64,000 nucleotides of DNA from Arthrobacter sp. (GTDB lineage: Bacteria; Actinomycetota; Actinomycetes; Actinomycetales; Micrococcaceae), in NCBI GenBank assembly GCA_023264815.1, contig JAHFUZ010000019.1, forward strand, positions 1 to 64,000, given 5' to 3'. This document shows, piece after piece, positions 19,815 to 29,076 of this stretch. The translations under genes and the position numbers were made by a program. Under the pieces are notes generated by a model. That model was given only the letters and a program-made list of their open reading frames with translations, was not told the origin of the DNA and did not search any database. Each line of letters begins with the position of its first letter. The stretch's first letter is position 1.

Positions 19815-21023
19815 GTGACTTACCCTGCAGCAACCGGTGACTTCAGCGTGTCCCCAGGAACGGAACCCCGCTACGAGCGGTCAGCCGTCATCGATCTGGA
19901 CGCCATCCGGCACAACGTCCGCCGGCTGGCCGACGCCGCCTCACCCGCCAAGGTCATGGCCGTAGTCAAGGCCGACGCCTACGGGCATGGCGCGGTTCCC
20001 GTGGCCCGGGCCGCCCTCGAAGCCGGCGCGGCCTGGCTGGGGGTGGCCCACATCTCCGAGGCCCTGGCACTGCGGGCCGCGGGCATCGACGCGCCCCTCC
20101 TGGCCTGGCTGCACACCACGGAAAGCAACTTCGCCGCGGCGGTGGCCGCCGGCGTCGATATTGGCTGCTCCGGCTGGGAGCTCGAACGCATCGTGGCCGC
20201 CGCCCGCGACCAGGAACGCCCTGCCCGGATCCATCTGAAAGTGGACACCGGCCTCGGCCGGAACGGGGCAACCCTCGAATCCTGGGACCATCTGGTGGGC
20301 GAAGCCATGGAATACCAGGACCAGGGCCTCCTGCGCGTGGTGGGCATTTTCTCGCACCTGTCCGTGGCCGACGAGCCCGACCGGCCCGAAACCGACGAGC
20401 AGCTGGCCGTCTTCCGCGAAGTGCTGGCAGTGGCCGAAGACGCCGGCGTGGACCCCGAAGTCCGGCACCTGGCAAACACACCGGCCACGCTGTCCCGCCC
20501 GGACACCCACTTCGACCTGGTCCGCGCGGGCCTGGGCATTTACGGCCTCTCACCCTTCGAAGGCCAGACGTCCGCCGAGCTGGGCCTCCGCCCCGCCATG
20601 ACGCTGCGCACCCTCGTGTCCCAGTGCAAGGACGTGCCCGACGGGCAGGGCGTCTCCTATGGGCTGCGCTACCGCACCACCGGCCCCAGCAGCCTCGCGC
20701 TGATCCCGCTGGGCTACGCCGACGGCATCCCCCGCATTGCCACCGGCGGTCCCGTCCGGGTGGCCGGCCGGACCTACCCCGTGGTGGGCCGGATCGCCAT
20801 GGACCAGATGGTTATCGACGTAGGCAACATTGGCCCCGCCGGCGCTGACCTCTTCGGCGCCGAAGCAGAGCTGTTCGGAAACGGGGACGACGGCGGGCCC
20901 ACAGCAGACGACTGGGCAGCCGCCGCCAGGACAAACAACTACGAGATCGTCACCCGGATCAGCCCGCGGGTGCCGCGCCGGTTCATTAACGAAAGTCCCG
21001 CCGTCGGGCAGGAATCCCTGTGA
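19815..21023 (+). CDS. alr: Alanine racemase
   Basis: A PLP enzyme of 402 residues that interconverts L- and D-alanine for peptidoglycan. VMAVVKADAYGHGAVPVA contains the PLP lysine. The C-terminal domain has the GVSYGLRYRTTG and LIPLGYADGIPR segments and GRIAMDQMVID. I placed the start at the GTG at 19815 because it follows a TAGAAT box by 7 bases and leaves about 18 residues before the conserved ERSAVIDLDAIRHNV; an upstream ATG (19776) would lie before the promoter. Its stop overlaps the GTG of tsaE, so it heads the t6A operon. Confidence 0.93.
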   Translation: MTYPAATGDFSVSPGTEPRYERSAVIDLDAIRHNVRRLADAASPAKVMAVVKADAYGHGAVPVARAALEAGAAWLGVAHISEALALRAAGIDAPLLAWLHTTESNFAAAVAAGVDIGCSGWELERIVAAARDQERPARIHLKVDTGLGRNGATLESWDHLVGEAMEYQDQGLLRVVGIFSHLSVADEPDRPETDEQLAVFREVLAVAEDAGVDPEVRHLANTPATLSRPDTHFDLVRAGLGIYGLSPFEGQTSAELGLRPAMTLRTLVSQCKDVPDGQGVSYGLRYRTTGPSSLALIPLGYADGIPRIATGGPVRVAGRTYPVVGRIAMDQMVIDVGNIGPAGADLFGAEAELFGNGDDGGPTADDWAAAARTNNYEIVTRISPRVPRRFINESPAVGQESL

Positions 21024-21634
21024 GTGAGTCCACCGCGGCCGGGTTGCCGGCCTGGGAGCAGACGCTGACGGTCACGACGGCGGACCAGACGCACGCGCTC
21101 GGCGCAGCTTTGGGGGAGGTGCTTCGGGCGGGGGACCTGCTGGTGCTGACCGGCGAGCTGGGCGCCGGCAAAACCACGTTCACCCAGGGGCTCGGCGAGG
21201 GCCTGGGCGTACGCGCCGGCATCATCTCACCCACCTTTGTCCTGGTGCGCATCCATCCCAACCTCCCCGACGGCCCACGGCCCGGCGGCCCCGACCTGGT
21301 GCACGTGGACGCGTACCGGCTGGGATCGGCGTCGGAAATTGACGACATTGACCTTGAAAACACGCTGGATTCGTCCGTGACGGTGGTGGAGTGGGGCCGC
21401 GGCCGGGTGGAGCACCTGACAGAGAGCCGGCTGGAAGTGGACCTGCACCGCGCCATCGGGCTGGACTCCGTTGGCGCCGCTGCGGCGCCCGCGGCGCCGA
21501 TCCCCGGCCACACCGAAACCCTGGACTTCGACACCGATGACCACGACGAACCGCGCACCATCGTGATGCGCGGCTTCGGTCCCCGCTGGAGCACCAGGCC
21601 CGTCCTCGGCAACGCTTTCGAAGGGACACCCTGA
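21020..21634 (+). CDS. tsaE: tRNA t6A biosynthesis ATPase TsaE
   Basis: A 204-residue P-loop protein that works with TsaB and TsaD in transferring threonylcarbamoyl to A37 of ANN-decoding tRNAs. Walker A is GELGAGKTTFTQGL (Lys51), followed by SPTFVLVR and a HVDAYRLGS segment. It is longer than most TsaE proteins because of an Ala/Pro/Asp-rich tail after about residue 150, which is probably flexible. The GTG overlaps the alr stop by four bases, and the tsaB ATG shares one base with its TGA. Confidence 0.92.
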   Translation: MSESTAAGLPAWEQTLTVTTADQTHALGAALGEVLRAGDLLVLTGELGAGKTTFTQGLGEGLGVRAGIISPTFVLVRIHPNLPDGPRPGGPDLVHVDAYRLGSASEIDDIDLENTLDSSVTVVEWGRGRVEHLTESRLEVDLHRAIGLDSVGAAAAPAAPIPGHTETLDFDTDDHDEPRTIVMRGFGPRWSTRPVLGNAFEGTP

Positions 21635-22305
21635 TGCTCATCCTCGCCATCGACACCTCCGCCGTGGCCAGTGCAGCCCTCGTCTCGGACGACGCCCTCG
21701 AAGGGGTAGTGGCCAGTTTCTCCACCGAGGACACCCGCAGCCACGCCGAAGTCCTGGCCCCCGGCATCGAGGACCTGCTGGCCTCGGCCGGAGTCACCGG
21801 CAGCGACATCGACGCGATCGTCACGGGCGTGGGCCCCGGCCCGTTCACCGGCCTGCGCTCAGGGATTGCGACCGCCCGTACGCTCGCCTTCGTCTGGGAC
21901 AAGCCACTGTACGGGCTGATGAGCCTGGACGCCGTGGCACTCGAGGTAGCGGAATCCACGGACGCCGCAGCCGAGTTCCTGGTGGTCACCGATGCCCGGC
22001 GCAAAGAGGTGTACTGGGCCCGGTACACCTTGGCCGAGGGCCAGTTGCCGCAACTCGAGGACGGCCCGCACGTGGGTCTTGCAGCCGGCCTGACGGACCT
22101 CCCCGCCTACGGGGCAGGCGCCGGACTGTACGGCGACGTCCTCCGCGCCGACCCGGGCTTCAGCAAGGAGCAGCCGGACGCCCTGTACCTGGGCCAGTTC
22201 GCCCTGGCCCGGCTTGCCTCCGGCGGGCAGCTGCTCGACTCGACGCCCCTGTACCTGCGGGAATCGGATGCCCAGGTGCCCGGCCCGCGGAAGCGGGCGC
22301 TGTGA
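21634..22305 (+). CDS. tsaB: tRNA t6A biosynthesis protein TsaB
   Basis: A 223-residue ASKHA-fold partner of TsaD (YeaZ family). The N-terminal LILAIDTSAVASAALV and the signature GVGPGPFTGLRSGIATA are diagnostic. TsaB lacks catalytic metal residues and serves as a scaffold. Its stop overlaps the GTG of rimI. Confidence 0.92.
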   Translation: MLILAIDTSAVASAALVSDDALEGVVASFSTEDTRSHAEVLAPGIEDLLASAGVTGSDIDAIVTGVGPGPFTGLRSGIATARTLAFVWDKPLYGLMSLDAVALEVAESTDAAAEFLVVTDARRKEVYWARYTLAEGQLPQLEDGPHVGLAAGLTDLPAYGAGAGLYGDVLRADPGFSKEQPDALYLGQFALARLASGGQLLDSTPLYLRESDAQVPGPRKRAL

Positions 22306-22847
22306 GCACGCCTCTTCGCGAAGAACCGTCCGGCAACCACGGCGTGGCCTTCCGGGACATGACCCTGGAGGACGTGCCGGCCGTCAACGCCCTCGAGCAA
22401 CGCCTGTTCCCCACGGATGCCTGGCCGCTGCAGATGTTCCTGGCGGAGCTGTCCCAACCCGAAACCAGGCGCTACCTGGTGGCGGAAAGCGGCGGTGACA
22501 TTGTGGGTTATGCCGGCCTGATGTGCATCGAGCCCATCGCGGACGTCCAGACCATCGCCGTGGTGCCTGAATGTGAAGGCCGCGGGATCGGTTCGGCCCT
22601 CCTGACCCAGCTGATCGACGAGGCGCGCCGCCGCCGGGCGGCGGACGTCCTGCTGGAGGTCCGTGCAGACAACCCGCGGGCGCAGCAGCTGTACGTCCGG
22701 TTCGGCTTCGAACAGATCCATGTGCGCCGGAAGTACTACCGCGACGGCGTGGACGCCCTCATCATGCGGCTGCAGCTGGTGCCGGACGGCGCCAATCCGG
22801 GCGGGATCCCCGCCGCCGACCCCGCAACGGAAGCAGACCCCTCATGA
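22302..22847 (+). CDS. rimI: Ribosomal protein S18 alanine N-acetyltransferase
   Basis: A 181-residue [29 protein letters not shown] is the usual RimI beginning, and the acetyl-CoA loop is [15 protein letters not shown] (motif A). It acetylates the N-terminus of S18 and perhaps other proteins. It overlaps both neighbours by four bases between tsaB and tsaD, the standard actinobacterial order. The last 25 residues are Ala/Pro-rich and probably disordered. Confidence 0.9.
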   Translation: MSTPLREEPSGNHGVAFRDMTLEDVPAVNALEQRLFPTDAWPLQMFLAELSQPETRRYLVAESGGDIVGYAGLMCIEPIADVQTIAVVPECEGRGIGSALLTQLIDEARRRRAADVLLEVRADNPRAQQLYVRFGFEQIHVRRKYYRDGVDALIMRLQLVPDGANPGGIPAADPATEADPS

Positions 22848-23998
22848 ACCGCTCGCAGCCCCTGGTGCTGGGCATCGAATCCTCCTGCGACGAGACAGGC
22901 GTTGGTATTGTCCGCGGCACCACCCTGCTCACCAACACCGTGTCCTCCTCGATGGACGAGCATGTCCGGTTCGGCGGCGTGATCCCCGAGATTGCCTCCC
23001 GAGCGCACCTGGACGCCTTTGTCCCCACCCTGCGCCAGGCCCTCGCCGACGCCGGCGTGACGCTGGACGAGGTCGACGCCATCGCCGTCACCTCCGGCCC
23101 GGGGCTTGCCGGGGCCCTCATGGTGGGAGTCTGTGCGGCGAAGGCCCTGGCCGTGGCTACCGGCAAGCCGCTGTATGCCATCAACCACCTGGTGGCGCAT
23201 GTTGGCGTCGGGCTGCTGGACGGCGAGAAGCGTCAAGGCGGTGAAACGCCCGACGGCGGGTCCCCGGCGCCGGTGCCGGAGGACGTCCCGGGTGCCCCGA
23301 GGCTGCCCGAAAACCTCGGCGCGCTGCTGGTGTCCGGCGGGCACACCGAGATCCTCAAGATCAACAGCATCACCGATGACGTCCAGCTCCTTGGCTCCAC
23401 CATCGACGACGCCGCCGGCGAAGCCTACGACAAGGTGGCCCGCATCCTGGGCCTGGGTTACCCGGGCGGCCCTGCGATCGACAAGCTGGCCCGCACCGGC
23501 AACCCGAAGGTCATCAGGTTCCCGCGCGGCCTCAGCCAGCCGAAGTACATGGGCACCGCCGAGGAACCCGGCCCGCACCGCTACGACTGGTCCTTCAGCG
23601 GACTCAAGACCGCCGTCGCCCGCTGCGTTGAGCAGTTCGAAGCCCGCGGCGAGGAGGTGCCGGTCGCGGACATCGCGGCAGCATTCCAGGAGGCGGTGGT
23701 GGATGTGATTACGTCCAAGGCCGTCCTGGCCTGCCGCGAACACGGCATCAGGGACGTGCTGCTGGGCGGGGGAGTGGCGGCCAACTCGAGGCTGCGGGAG
23801 CTCACCGGCCAGCGCTGCGCGTCCGCTGGAATCACACTCCACGTGCCGCCGCTGGGCCTGTGCACGGACAACGGCGCCATGGTGGCGGCGCTGGGCGCGC
23901 AGCTGGTGATGGCAGGGATCGGGCCCAGCGGCATCCGCTTTGCCCCGGACTCCTCGATGCCGGTCACCGAGGTGTCCCTCCCCGCCCTTGAGGGTTGA
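22844..23998 (+). CDS. tsaD: tRNA N6-adenosine threonylcarbamoyltransferase TsaD
   Basis: The catalytic subunit of the t6A complex, 384 residues. [16 protein letters not shown] is the ASKHA phosphate loop, NHLVAHV supplies the metal-binding HxxxH, and [10 protein letters not shown] and [13 protein letters not shown] follow. A Gly/Pro-rich insert of about 25 residues sits between the metal site and LLVSGGH. The ATG overlaps the rimI stop. The 3' end runs into a REP-like GGGTTGAGCCTGTCGAAACCC motif, and the TGA stop is part of that motif. Confidence 0.94.
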   Translation: MNRSQPLVLGIESSCDETGVGIVRGTTLLTNTVSSSMDEHVRFGGVIPEIASRAHLDAFVPTLRQALADAGVTLDEVDAIAVTSGPGLAGALMVGVCAAKALAVATGKPLYAINHLVAHVGVGLLDGEKRQGGETPDGGSPAPVPEDVPGAPRLPENLGALLVSGGHTEILKINSITDDVQLLGSTIDDAAGEAYDKVARILGLGYPGGPAIDKLARTGNPKVIRFPRGLSQPKYMGTAEEPGPHRYDWSFSGLKTAVARCVEQFEARGEEVPVADIAAAFQEAVVDVITSKAVLACREHGIRDVLLGGGVAANSRLRELTGQRCASAGITLHVPPLGLCTDNGAMVAALGAQLVMAGIGPSGIRFAPDSSMPVTEVSLPALEG

Positions 23999-24012
23999 GC
24001 CTGTCGAAACCC
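23992..24012. repeat. REP-like palindromic motif over the tsaD stop codon
   Basis: The 21-base imperfect palindrome starts GGGTTGAGCC and ends GTCGAAACCC. From memory, closely related words (GTTTCGACAGGCTCAACC on the other strand) are dispersed repeats in Arthrobacter and related genomes. Only one copy is in this window. It lies between convergent tsaD and the GCS2-type gene. Confidence 0.45.
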
Positions 24013-24022
24013 GACGGTGGTC

Positions 24023-25174
24023 CTAGCCGGTCGGGCCGTTCCGCATTTGCTTGACAAGGTCCAGCACCACGGCCTGTAGGTCGCCGCCGTGCTCGGCGGC
24101 CACGCGGCGCTGGCGCTGGTATCCGGCGCCGCGGCGGATGATCTTTTCGACGTCGGCCAGCTCGTCCGGGCAGCCGAGTTTGGCAGCCACGGGCTCCAGC
24201 CGGTTCAGCGTCTCCATCAGGTGGTCGGTCACCAGCATCTCATTGCCGGCGGCGTCGAGGATGATGATGGCGTCCATGCCGTACCGGGCCGCACGCCACT
24301 TGTTCTCCTGGATGTGCCAGGGAGGCATGGTGGGGATGGTTCCGCCGTTGTCCAGGGTGGTGGAAAATTCGTCAACGAGGCACTGGGTGAGGGCCGCGAT
24401 GGCGCCCACTTCCTCCAGGGTGGCCAGGCCGTCGCAGATGCGCATCTCGATGGTGCCGAGGTTGGGTACCGGGCGGATGTCCCAGCGGATCTCGGACAGG
24501 GTATCGATCACCCCGGTGGTGAACATGTCCTGGACGTAGGACTCGTACTCTTCCCAGGAACTGAACTGGAACGGCAGGCCCGCCGTGGGTAGCTGCTGGA
24601 ACATCAGGGCCCGGTGCGATGCGTAGCCGGTGTCCTCGCCGCCCCAGAACGGGCTCGACGCCGAAAGCGCCTGGAAGTGCGGGAAGTAGTTCAGCAGCCC
24701 GTCCATCACCGGCAGGGCCTTATCGCGCCGGTCCAGGCCCACGTGGACATGCACCCCGTAGATGACCATCTGGCGGCCCCACCACTGCGTGCGGTCGATC
24801 AGCTTGGCGTAGCGCGCCTTGTCCGTCACGGGCTGCAGCTGCGGCGGGCTGAAGGGGTGGCTGCCGGCGCAGAAGACTTCCACGCCCATGGGATCGGTGA
24901 TTTCGCGGACGGCGGCCAGCGACCTGCTCAGGTCTTCTTTGGCCTCGCCGGCGGTCTGGCAGATCCCGGTGACCAGTTCCACCGTGTTCAGCAGGAGTTC
25001 CTGCTTGATGTGGGGATGTTCGTCGTCTTCGTTGAGTTCGGGGTGTTGGGCGGAGACGCCGCGCAGCACCTCGTTCGCCACCGATGCCAGTTCGCCGGTC
25101 CGGCCGTTGACCAGCGCCAACTCCCATTCCACGCCAAGAGTTGATTGCTTCGATGAAGCGAAATCAATCTTCAT
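24023..25174 (-). CDS. GCS2/YbdK-family carboxylate-amine ligase
   Basis: A 383-residue member of the glutamate-cysteine ligase 2 family. The start IDFASSKQSTLGVEWELALV is the family signature with its metal-binding Glu residues. HVHVGLDRRDKALPVMDGLLNYFPHF and WDIRPVPNLGTIEMRICD also match. YbdK proteins show weak glutamate-cysteine ligase activity in vitro, and the real substrate here is not known. Actinobacteria use mycothiol, so a glutathione role is doubtful; a gamma-glutamyl product is possible. The ATG at 25174 follows AGGGGA. The gene is divergent from nagZ. Confidence 0.82.
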   Translation of the reverse strand: MKIDFASSKQSTLGVEWELALVNGRTGELASVANEVLRGVSAQHPELNEDDEHPHIKQELLLNTVELVTGICQTAGEAKEDLSRSLAAVREITDPMGVEVFCAGSHPFSPPQLQPVTDKARYAKLIDRTQWWGRQMVIYGVHVHVGLDRRDKALPVMDGLLNYFPHFQALSASSPFWGGEDTGYASHRALMFQQLPTAGLPFQFSSWEEYESYVQDMFTTGVIDTLSEIRWDIRPVPNLGTIEMRICDGLATLEEVGAIAALTQCLVDEFSTTLDNGGTIPTMPPWHIQENKWRAARYGMDAIIILDAAGNEMLVTDHLMETLNRLEPVAAKLGCPDELADVEKIIRRGAGYQRQRRVAAEHGGDLQAVVLDLVKQMRNGPTG

Positions 25175-25220
25175 GCGTTCCCCTAACTGTTCGGTTTTCC
25201 ATGGGCGCACGCCGGGTTCA

Positions 25221-25241
25221 AGTCTAGTGCAGGGGTAGCAT
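25221..25241. promoter_or_regulatory. Back-to-back -10 boxes for the GCS2 gene and nagZ
   Basis: On the minus strand TAGACT (25226-25221) would start a transcript with a leader of about 40 bases for the GCS2-type gene. On the plus strand TAGCAT (25236-25241) ends 7 bases before the nagZ ATG and predicts a leaderless mRNA. The two boxes are only 9 bases apart, so the promoters probably interfere with each other. Confidence 0.45.
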
Positions 25242-25248
25242 CGTCCTG

Positions 25249-26970
25249 ATGGCTTTGTTCGTGCGGACCCGTGACAGTATTCACAAAATGACTCTCCTCC
25301 TCGCGGCAGCTGCCGCTGTTGCGGGGATGGCTGCCTGTACGGCAGTTCCGGCCACAGGCCCCGAAACTTCGGGCTCTGCGCCGGCCTCACCAGCCGCATC
25401 AGAGCGTCCGACGGCGGCACCCCCGTCTGTTTCGCCGTCACCTTCGCCTGACCCGGGGCTGAATCCGCTGGGCTGGGGCCCGGAACAGCGGGACCGGGAT
25501 GTTGCCGCCGCCGCGGTGGCCAGGATGTCCGTGGAACAGAAGGCGGGGCAGGTCCTCATGCCGGTGTACGCCGGAACCGATCCTTCGGCCCAGGCCGCCA
25601 CCATTGAACGCCTCCACCTTGCCGGATCCATCATCATGGGCGAGAACATCCCGCTCGATGCCGGCGGCAAGGCCGACCCCGCCGCCATGACAGCCGCGAA
25701 CGCCCGCCTTGCCCAGGCGGCCCGCGCCGATGGCCGGCCCTGGCCCGGCCTCATTGGCGTGGACCAGGAAGGCGGGATCGTGGCCCGGCTGGGCGCACCG
25801 CTGACTGAATGGCCAACACCGCTCAGCTACGGGGCGGCCGGGAATGTTCCCCTGGCCAAGGACGCGGGCCGTGCCATGGCCGCTGAGCTTGCGCCGCTGG
25901 GGTTCACCGTCGATTTCGCTCCGGACGCCGACGTCACCATCGGGCCGGCTGACCCCACCATCGGGGCGCGGTCCATGTCAGGAAACCCGGACCAGGCCGG
26001 ACAGCTGGCAGTGGCATTTTCGCAGGGCATGCAGGACGCAGGCGTACTGCCCGCCCTCAAGCATTTCCCCGGCCATGGCTCCGTCACCGTGGACTCACAC
26101 CAGGATCTTCCGGTGCAGCCGGCCGGCATTGCAGACCTCGAGGCCCGCGACTGGAAGCCGTTCCGCGCGGCAGTCGCCGCCGGCGTGCCGATGATCATGA
26201 CGGGGCACATTGCCGTACCTGCGCTCGAACCGGAGGTGCCGGCGTCGTTATCAGCGCCGACGTACGCGGCCCTGCGCGGCATGGGATTCAACGGCGTCGC
26301 CGTGACCGACGCCCTGAACATGGGAGCGGTCCAGAAGAAGTACCCGGGCGGCTCCGCAGCAACAGCCGCGCTGGCCGCCGGCGCGGACCTTCTCCTCATG
26401 CCCACCGACGTGGGGCAGGCCCATGCGGCCATCGTGGGTGCCGTGGCCGCGGGTACCCTGCCGACCGCCCGCCTGGACGAAGCCGCCACCCGGGTGGCCA
26501 CGATGATGACCTGGCACGGCCGGACAGCATCCTCCGCGGACGCCCCGCGGGGAGCCGCGCCGGGCAGCAGCGGCAACACCTCGGCGCAGGTCTCGGCCGC
26601 GGCCGTCACGGTCCTGTCCGGACAGTGCGCCGGGCCAATCGCTGCGGACGGCATCCGGATCGCCGGAGGTTCCACGCAGGACCGGGCCCGGCTTGAGGCC
26701 GCTGCTGCCAAGGCGGGACTCGCCGTCGGGAGGGGGCCGCTGGTCACCCTTATTGGGTATGGCGGCAGGCCCGCGGGAGGCGACATCGCCGTGACCCTTG
26801 ATGCGCCGTGGCCGCTGGCGGAGTCCACCTCCCCGGTGAAGGTGGCCCTCTACGGCCGGACGTCCGGCGCATTCGATGCCCTGGTGTCCGTGCTCATGGG
26901 GAAGGCGGCCGCCCCCGGGAAGCTGCCTGCCGCCGTCGGAAGTTTCCCGGCCGGCACCGGCTGCGCCTAA
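25249..26970 (+). CDS. nagZ: Lipoprotein beta-N-acetylglucosaminidase (GH3, NagZ-like)
   Basis: A 573-residue exported GH3 enzyme. The signal peptide has a charged start (RTRDSIHK), a hydrophobic core and a lipobox ending AGMAAC with Cys30, so the protein should be anchored to the outer face of the membrane. A Pro/Ser/Thr-rich linker (about 31-75) follows. The GH3 domain has LIGVDQEGGIVARLG, the acid/base loop KHFPGHGSVTVDSHQDLP and the nucleophile Asp in GVAVTDALNMGAV, matching NagZ. It probably removes GlcNAc from cell-wall fragments. The C-terminal 150 residues are a less conserved extra domain. Confidence 0.88.
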   Translation: MALFVRTRDSIHKMTLLLAAAAAVAGMAACTAVPATGPETSGSAPASPAASERPTAAPPSVSPSPSPDPGLNPLGWGPEQRDRDVAAAAVARMSVEQKAGQVLMPVYAGTDPSAQAATIERLHLAGSIIMGENIPLDAGGKADPAAMTAANARLAQAARADGRPWPGLIGVDQEGGIVARLGAPLTEWPTPLSYGAAGNVPLAKDAGRAMAAELAPLGFTVDFAPDADVTIGPADPTIGARSMSGNPDQAGQLAVAFSQGMQDAGVLPALKHFPGHGSVTVDSHQDLPVQPAGIADLEARDWKPFRAAVAAGVPMIMTGHIAVPALEPEVPASLSAPTYAALRGMGFNGVAVTDALNMGAVQKKYPGGSAATAALAAGADLLLMPTDVGQAHAAIVGAVAAGTLPTARLDEAATRVATMMTWHGRTASSADAPRGAAPGSSGNTSAQVSAAAVTVLSGQCAGPIAADGIRIAGGSTQDRARLEAAAAKAGLAVGRGPLVTLIGYGGRPAGGDIAVTLDAPWPLAESTSPVKVALYGRTSGAFDALVSVLMGKAAAPGKLPAAVGSFPAGTGCA

Positions 26971-26986
26971 TCCCAACTAGTTGGGA
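26971..26986. promoter_or_regulatory. Perfect 16-bp palindrome TCCCAACTAGTTGGGA
   Basis: The palindrome begins directly after the nagZ stop and lies about 20 bases before the start of the shikimate-dehydrogenase-like gene, upstream of its likely -10 region (TTTAAT at 26993-26998). A perfect 8+8 palindrome with no loop is a better operator than hairpin. The binding protein is unknown. Confidence 0.5.
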
Positions 26987-27004
26987 AACGCGTTTAATGG
27001 ACGG

Positions 27005-27823
27005 GTGCCCATTCTGAATAAAGACATGACCCTGTGTATTTCGCTGTCGGCCCGGCCCAGCAACAACGGGACCCGGTTCCACAACCACCTCTACGACCAG
27101 CTGGACCTGAACTGGATCTACAAGGCCTTCGCCCCCACCGACCTGGCCCAGGCGATCGCCGGCGTCCGTGGCCTGGGAATCCGCGGCTGTGCGGTGTCCA
27201 TGCCCTACAAGGAGGACGTGATGGCCCTCGTGGACGAGCTGGATCCTTCGGCCAAAGCCATCGACTCGGTCAACACCATCGTCAACACCGACGGTCACCT
27301 CAAGGCCTACAACACCGACTACACGGCGATCGAACAGCTGCTCAAGACCAACGAGGTTCCCACGGATTACTCCGTGCTGGTGCAGGGCGCCGGCGGCATG
27401 GCCAAGGCCACGGTTGCGGCGCTGCGTGACGCAGGCTTCACCGATGTCACGGTGATCGCCCGGAACGAAGAAACGGGACGGGCGCTCGCTGAGCAGTACG
27501 GCTTCCAGTGGCGCGCAACGCTCGACGGCGGCACGGCTGACCTGATCATCAACGTCACCCCCATCGGGATGGCCGGAGGTCCCGACGTCGACTCACTGTC
27601 CTTCCCCGAGGACGCCATCGCGGCGGCCAAAGTGGTGTTCGACGTGGTGGCGCTGCCCGCCGAAACGCCGCTGATCCAAGCAGGGCGGGCTGCCGGGAAA
27701 CAGGTGATCACCGGGGCAGAGGTGGCCACCATCCAGGCGCTCGAGCAGTTTGTGCTCTACACCGGCGTGCGCCCCACCGCCGAACAGGTCCGGGCCGCAG
27801 AGGACTTCATGCGCGCCCAGTAG
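27005..27823 (+). CDS. Shikimate 5-dehydrogenase-like protein (AroE-like, HI0607 type)
   Basis: A 272-residue AroE-fold oxidoreductase. The beginning ILNKDMTLCISLSARPSNNG and the segment LGIRGCAVSMPYKED match the shikimate-dehydrogenase-like (Sdh-L, H. influenzae HI0607) subfamily rather than the housekeeping AroE, whose start reads S-x-S at the shikimate site. The NADP-binding motif is VQGAGGMAKATVAAL, and NVTPIGMAG follows. Homologues act only weakly on shikimate, so the substrate is open. I chose the GTG at 27005; it lies 6 bases after TTTAAT. The gene is convergent with the next one, 13 bases away. Confidence 0.8.
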   Translation: MPILNKDMTLCISLSARPSNNGTRFHNHLYDQLDLNWIYKAFAPTDLAQAIAGVRGLGIRGCAVSMPYKEDVMALVDELDPSAKAIDSVNTIVNTDGHLKAYNTDYTAIEQLLKTNEVPTDYSVLVQGAGGMAKATVAALRDAGFTDVTVIARNEETGRALAEQYGFQWRATLDGGTADLIINVTPIGMAGGPDVDSLSFPEDAIAAAKVVFDVVALPAETPLIQAGRAAGKQVITGAEVATIQALEQFVLYTGVRPTAEQVRAAEDFMRAQ

Positions 27824-27836
27824 GTCAAGGGAACGC

Positions 27837-29069
27837 CTAGGCAGGTTCCACCGAGATGGCCACCCGGTCCTCCCCAATGCGGGTGAGGACCAGGGTGGCC
27901 GTTTTGGTTCCGGCCTTCTTCTTGTTGCTGGCCTTGCTGCCGGCGAACAGCTGTTTCCGCAGTTCTTCCGGGGTCACGGAGGTGCCGCGCTTTTTGATGT
28001 CCAGGACCGTGATGCCCTGCTCTTTGACCCAGGCCTTGAGCGCTTTGACGTTGTACGGCATCACCTCCAGCACTTTGTAGGCGCGGGCAAAGGGCGTGTC
28101 CAGCAGGTCCGGGGCGCAGATGTACGCGATGTGCTCGTCCAGCAGGTGCCCGCCCAGCTGAAGCGCGACGTCGGCAACCAGGCCTGCGCGGATCACCGCA
28201 CCGTCGGGTTCGTACAGGTAGCCCTCTGCCGGGCCCACGGGGGCGGCCGGACCGCCGTCGAACTCTTCGGTGCTGGTCAGCTCCGCAGCCCCCTGGGGCC
28301 CGAGCAGCAGTGCGGCGCGGCGGATTCCGGGCCGGCTGACGGAGTTGAACCACAGGGTCACTTCGGTGACGTCGCCGCCTACGGAAACCCACTGGGCCTC
28401 GCATCCGGCAGGCACCGACTCGTGCGGCATGCCGGGGCCCATCTTGACCCCGACGGCGCGGCCGGTGGCGGCGAGCGATTCCACAAACGAGAACGGCGGC
28501 GAAAACGCCTCCGGGTCCCAGATGCGTTTGGTCCCCGAGGTGGACGTGGTCCGGCGCGCGGGATCCAGCCAGACGCCGTCGATCCCGTCCAGCGGGACAG
28601 TGGTGGCGTCGGAGTGCACCACGGTGGCGTTGGGAAACGGGATGAGGTTGACGGTGGCGCAGGCGGCGGTGGTCTCATCCATCTCCACTGCCGTGACGGT
28701 GATGTCCATCGAGGCCAGGGCCAGGGAATCGGCGGCGAGCCCGCAGCCGAGGTCCGCCACATGGCGGACGCCGGCCTGGGCGAACCGTTCCGCGTGCCGG
28801 GCCGCAACGTTGAGCCTGGTGGCCTGTTCCAGGCCGGCCTGGGTGAACAGCATGCTCCGGGCGAACTCGCCGAACTTGAGCTCGGCCTTGGTGCGGAGCC
28901 TTGACTGGGTCAGCACCGCGGACACCATCTCGGGGGAGTGTCCGGCCTTGCGGAGCGCCGAGTTGAGCTCGAACGCCCCGTCCTCGCGGTACGGTCCCAT
29001 GGACGCCAGCAGCTCCCACCCCTCGCTCGTGAGCAGTGGTGCAATCTGGTCCTGCGGCGCATGTGACAT
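27837..29069 (-). CDS. Class I SAM methyltransferase with THUMP-like C-terminus
   Basis: A 410-residue protein. The SAM-binding motif is VADLGCGLAADSLALA, followed by the acidic VTAVEMDETTAACATVN, and DGVWLDPARR contains a catalytic-loop-like DPAR. The C-terminal 80 residues (VKALKAWVKEQGITVLDIKKRG) correspond to the THUMP-like domain of this actinobacterial family. An RNA target is likely, but none is shown. The ATG at 29069 lies 7 bases after a TAGGCT -10 box on the minus strand, so the mRNA is predicted to be leaderless. Confidence 0.82.
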   Translation of the reverse strand: MSHAPQDQIAPLLTSEGWELLASMGPYREDGAFELNSALRKAGHSPEMVSAVLTQSRLRTKAELKFGEFARSMLFTQAGLEQATRLNVAARHAERFAQAGVRHVADLGCGLAADSLALASMDITVTAVEMDETTAACATVNLIPFPNATVVHSDATTVPLDGIDGVWLDPARRTTSTSGTKRIWDPEAFSPPFSFVESLAATGRAVGVKMGPGMPHESVPAGCEAQWVSVGGDVTEVTLWFNSVSRPGIRRAALLLGPQGAAELTSTEEFDGGPAAPVGPAEGYLYEPDGAVIRAGLVADVALQLGGHLLDEHIAYICAPDLLDTPFARAYKVLEVMPYNVKALKAWVKEQGITVLDIKKRGTSVTPEELRKQLFAGSKASNKKKAGTKTATLVLTRIGEDRVAISVEPA

Positions 29070-29076
29070 GGCTTAA

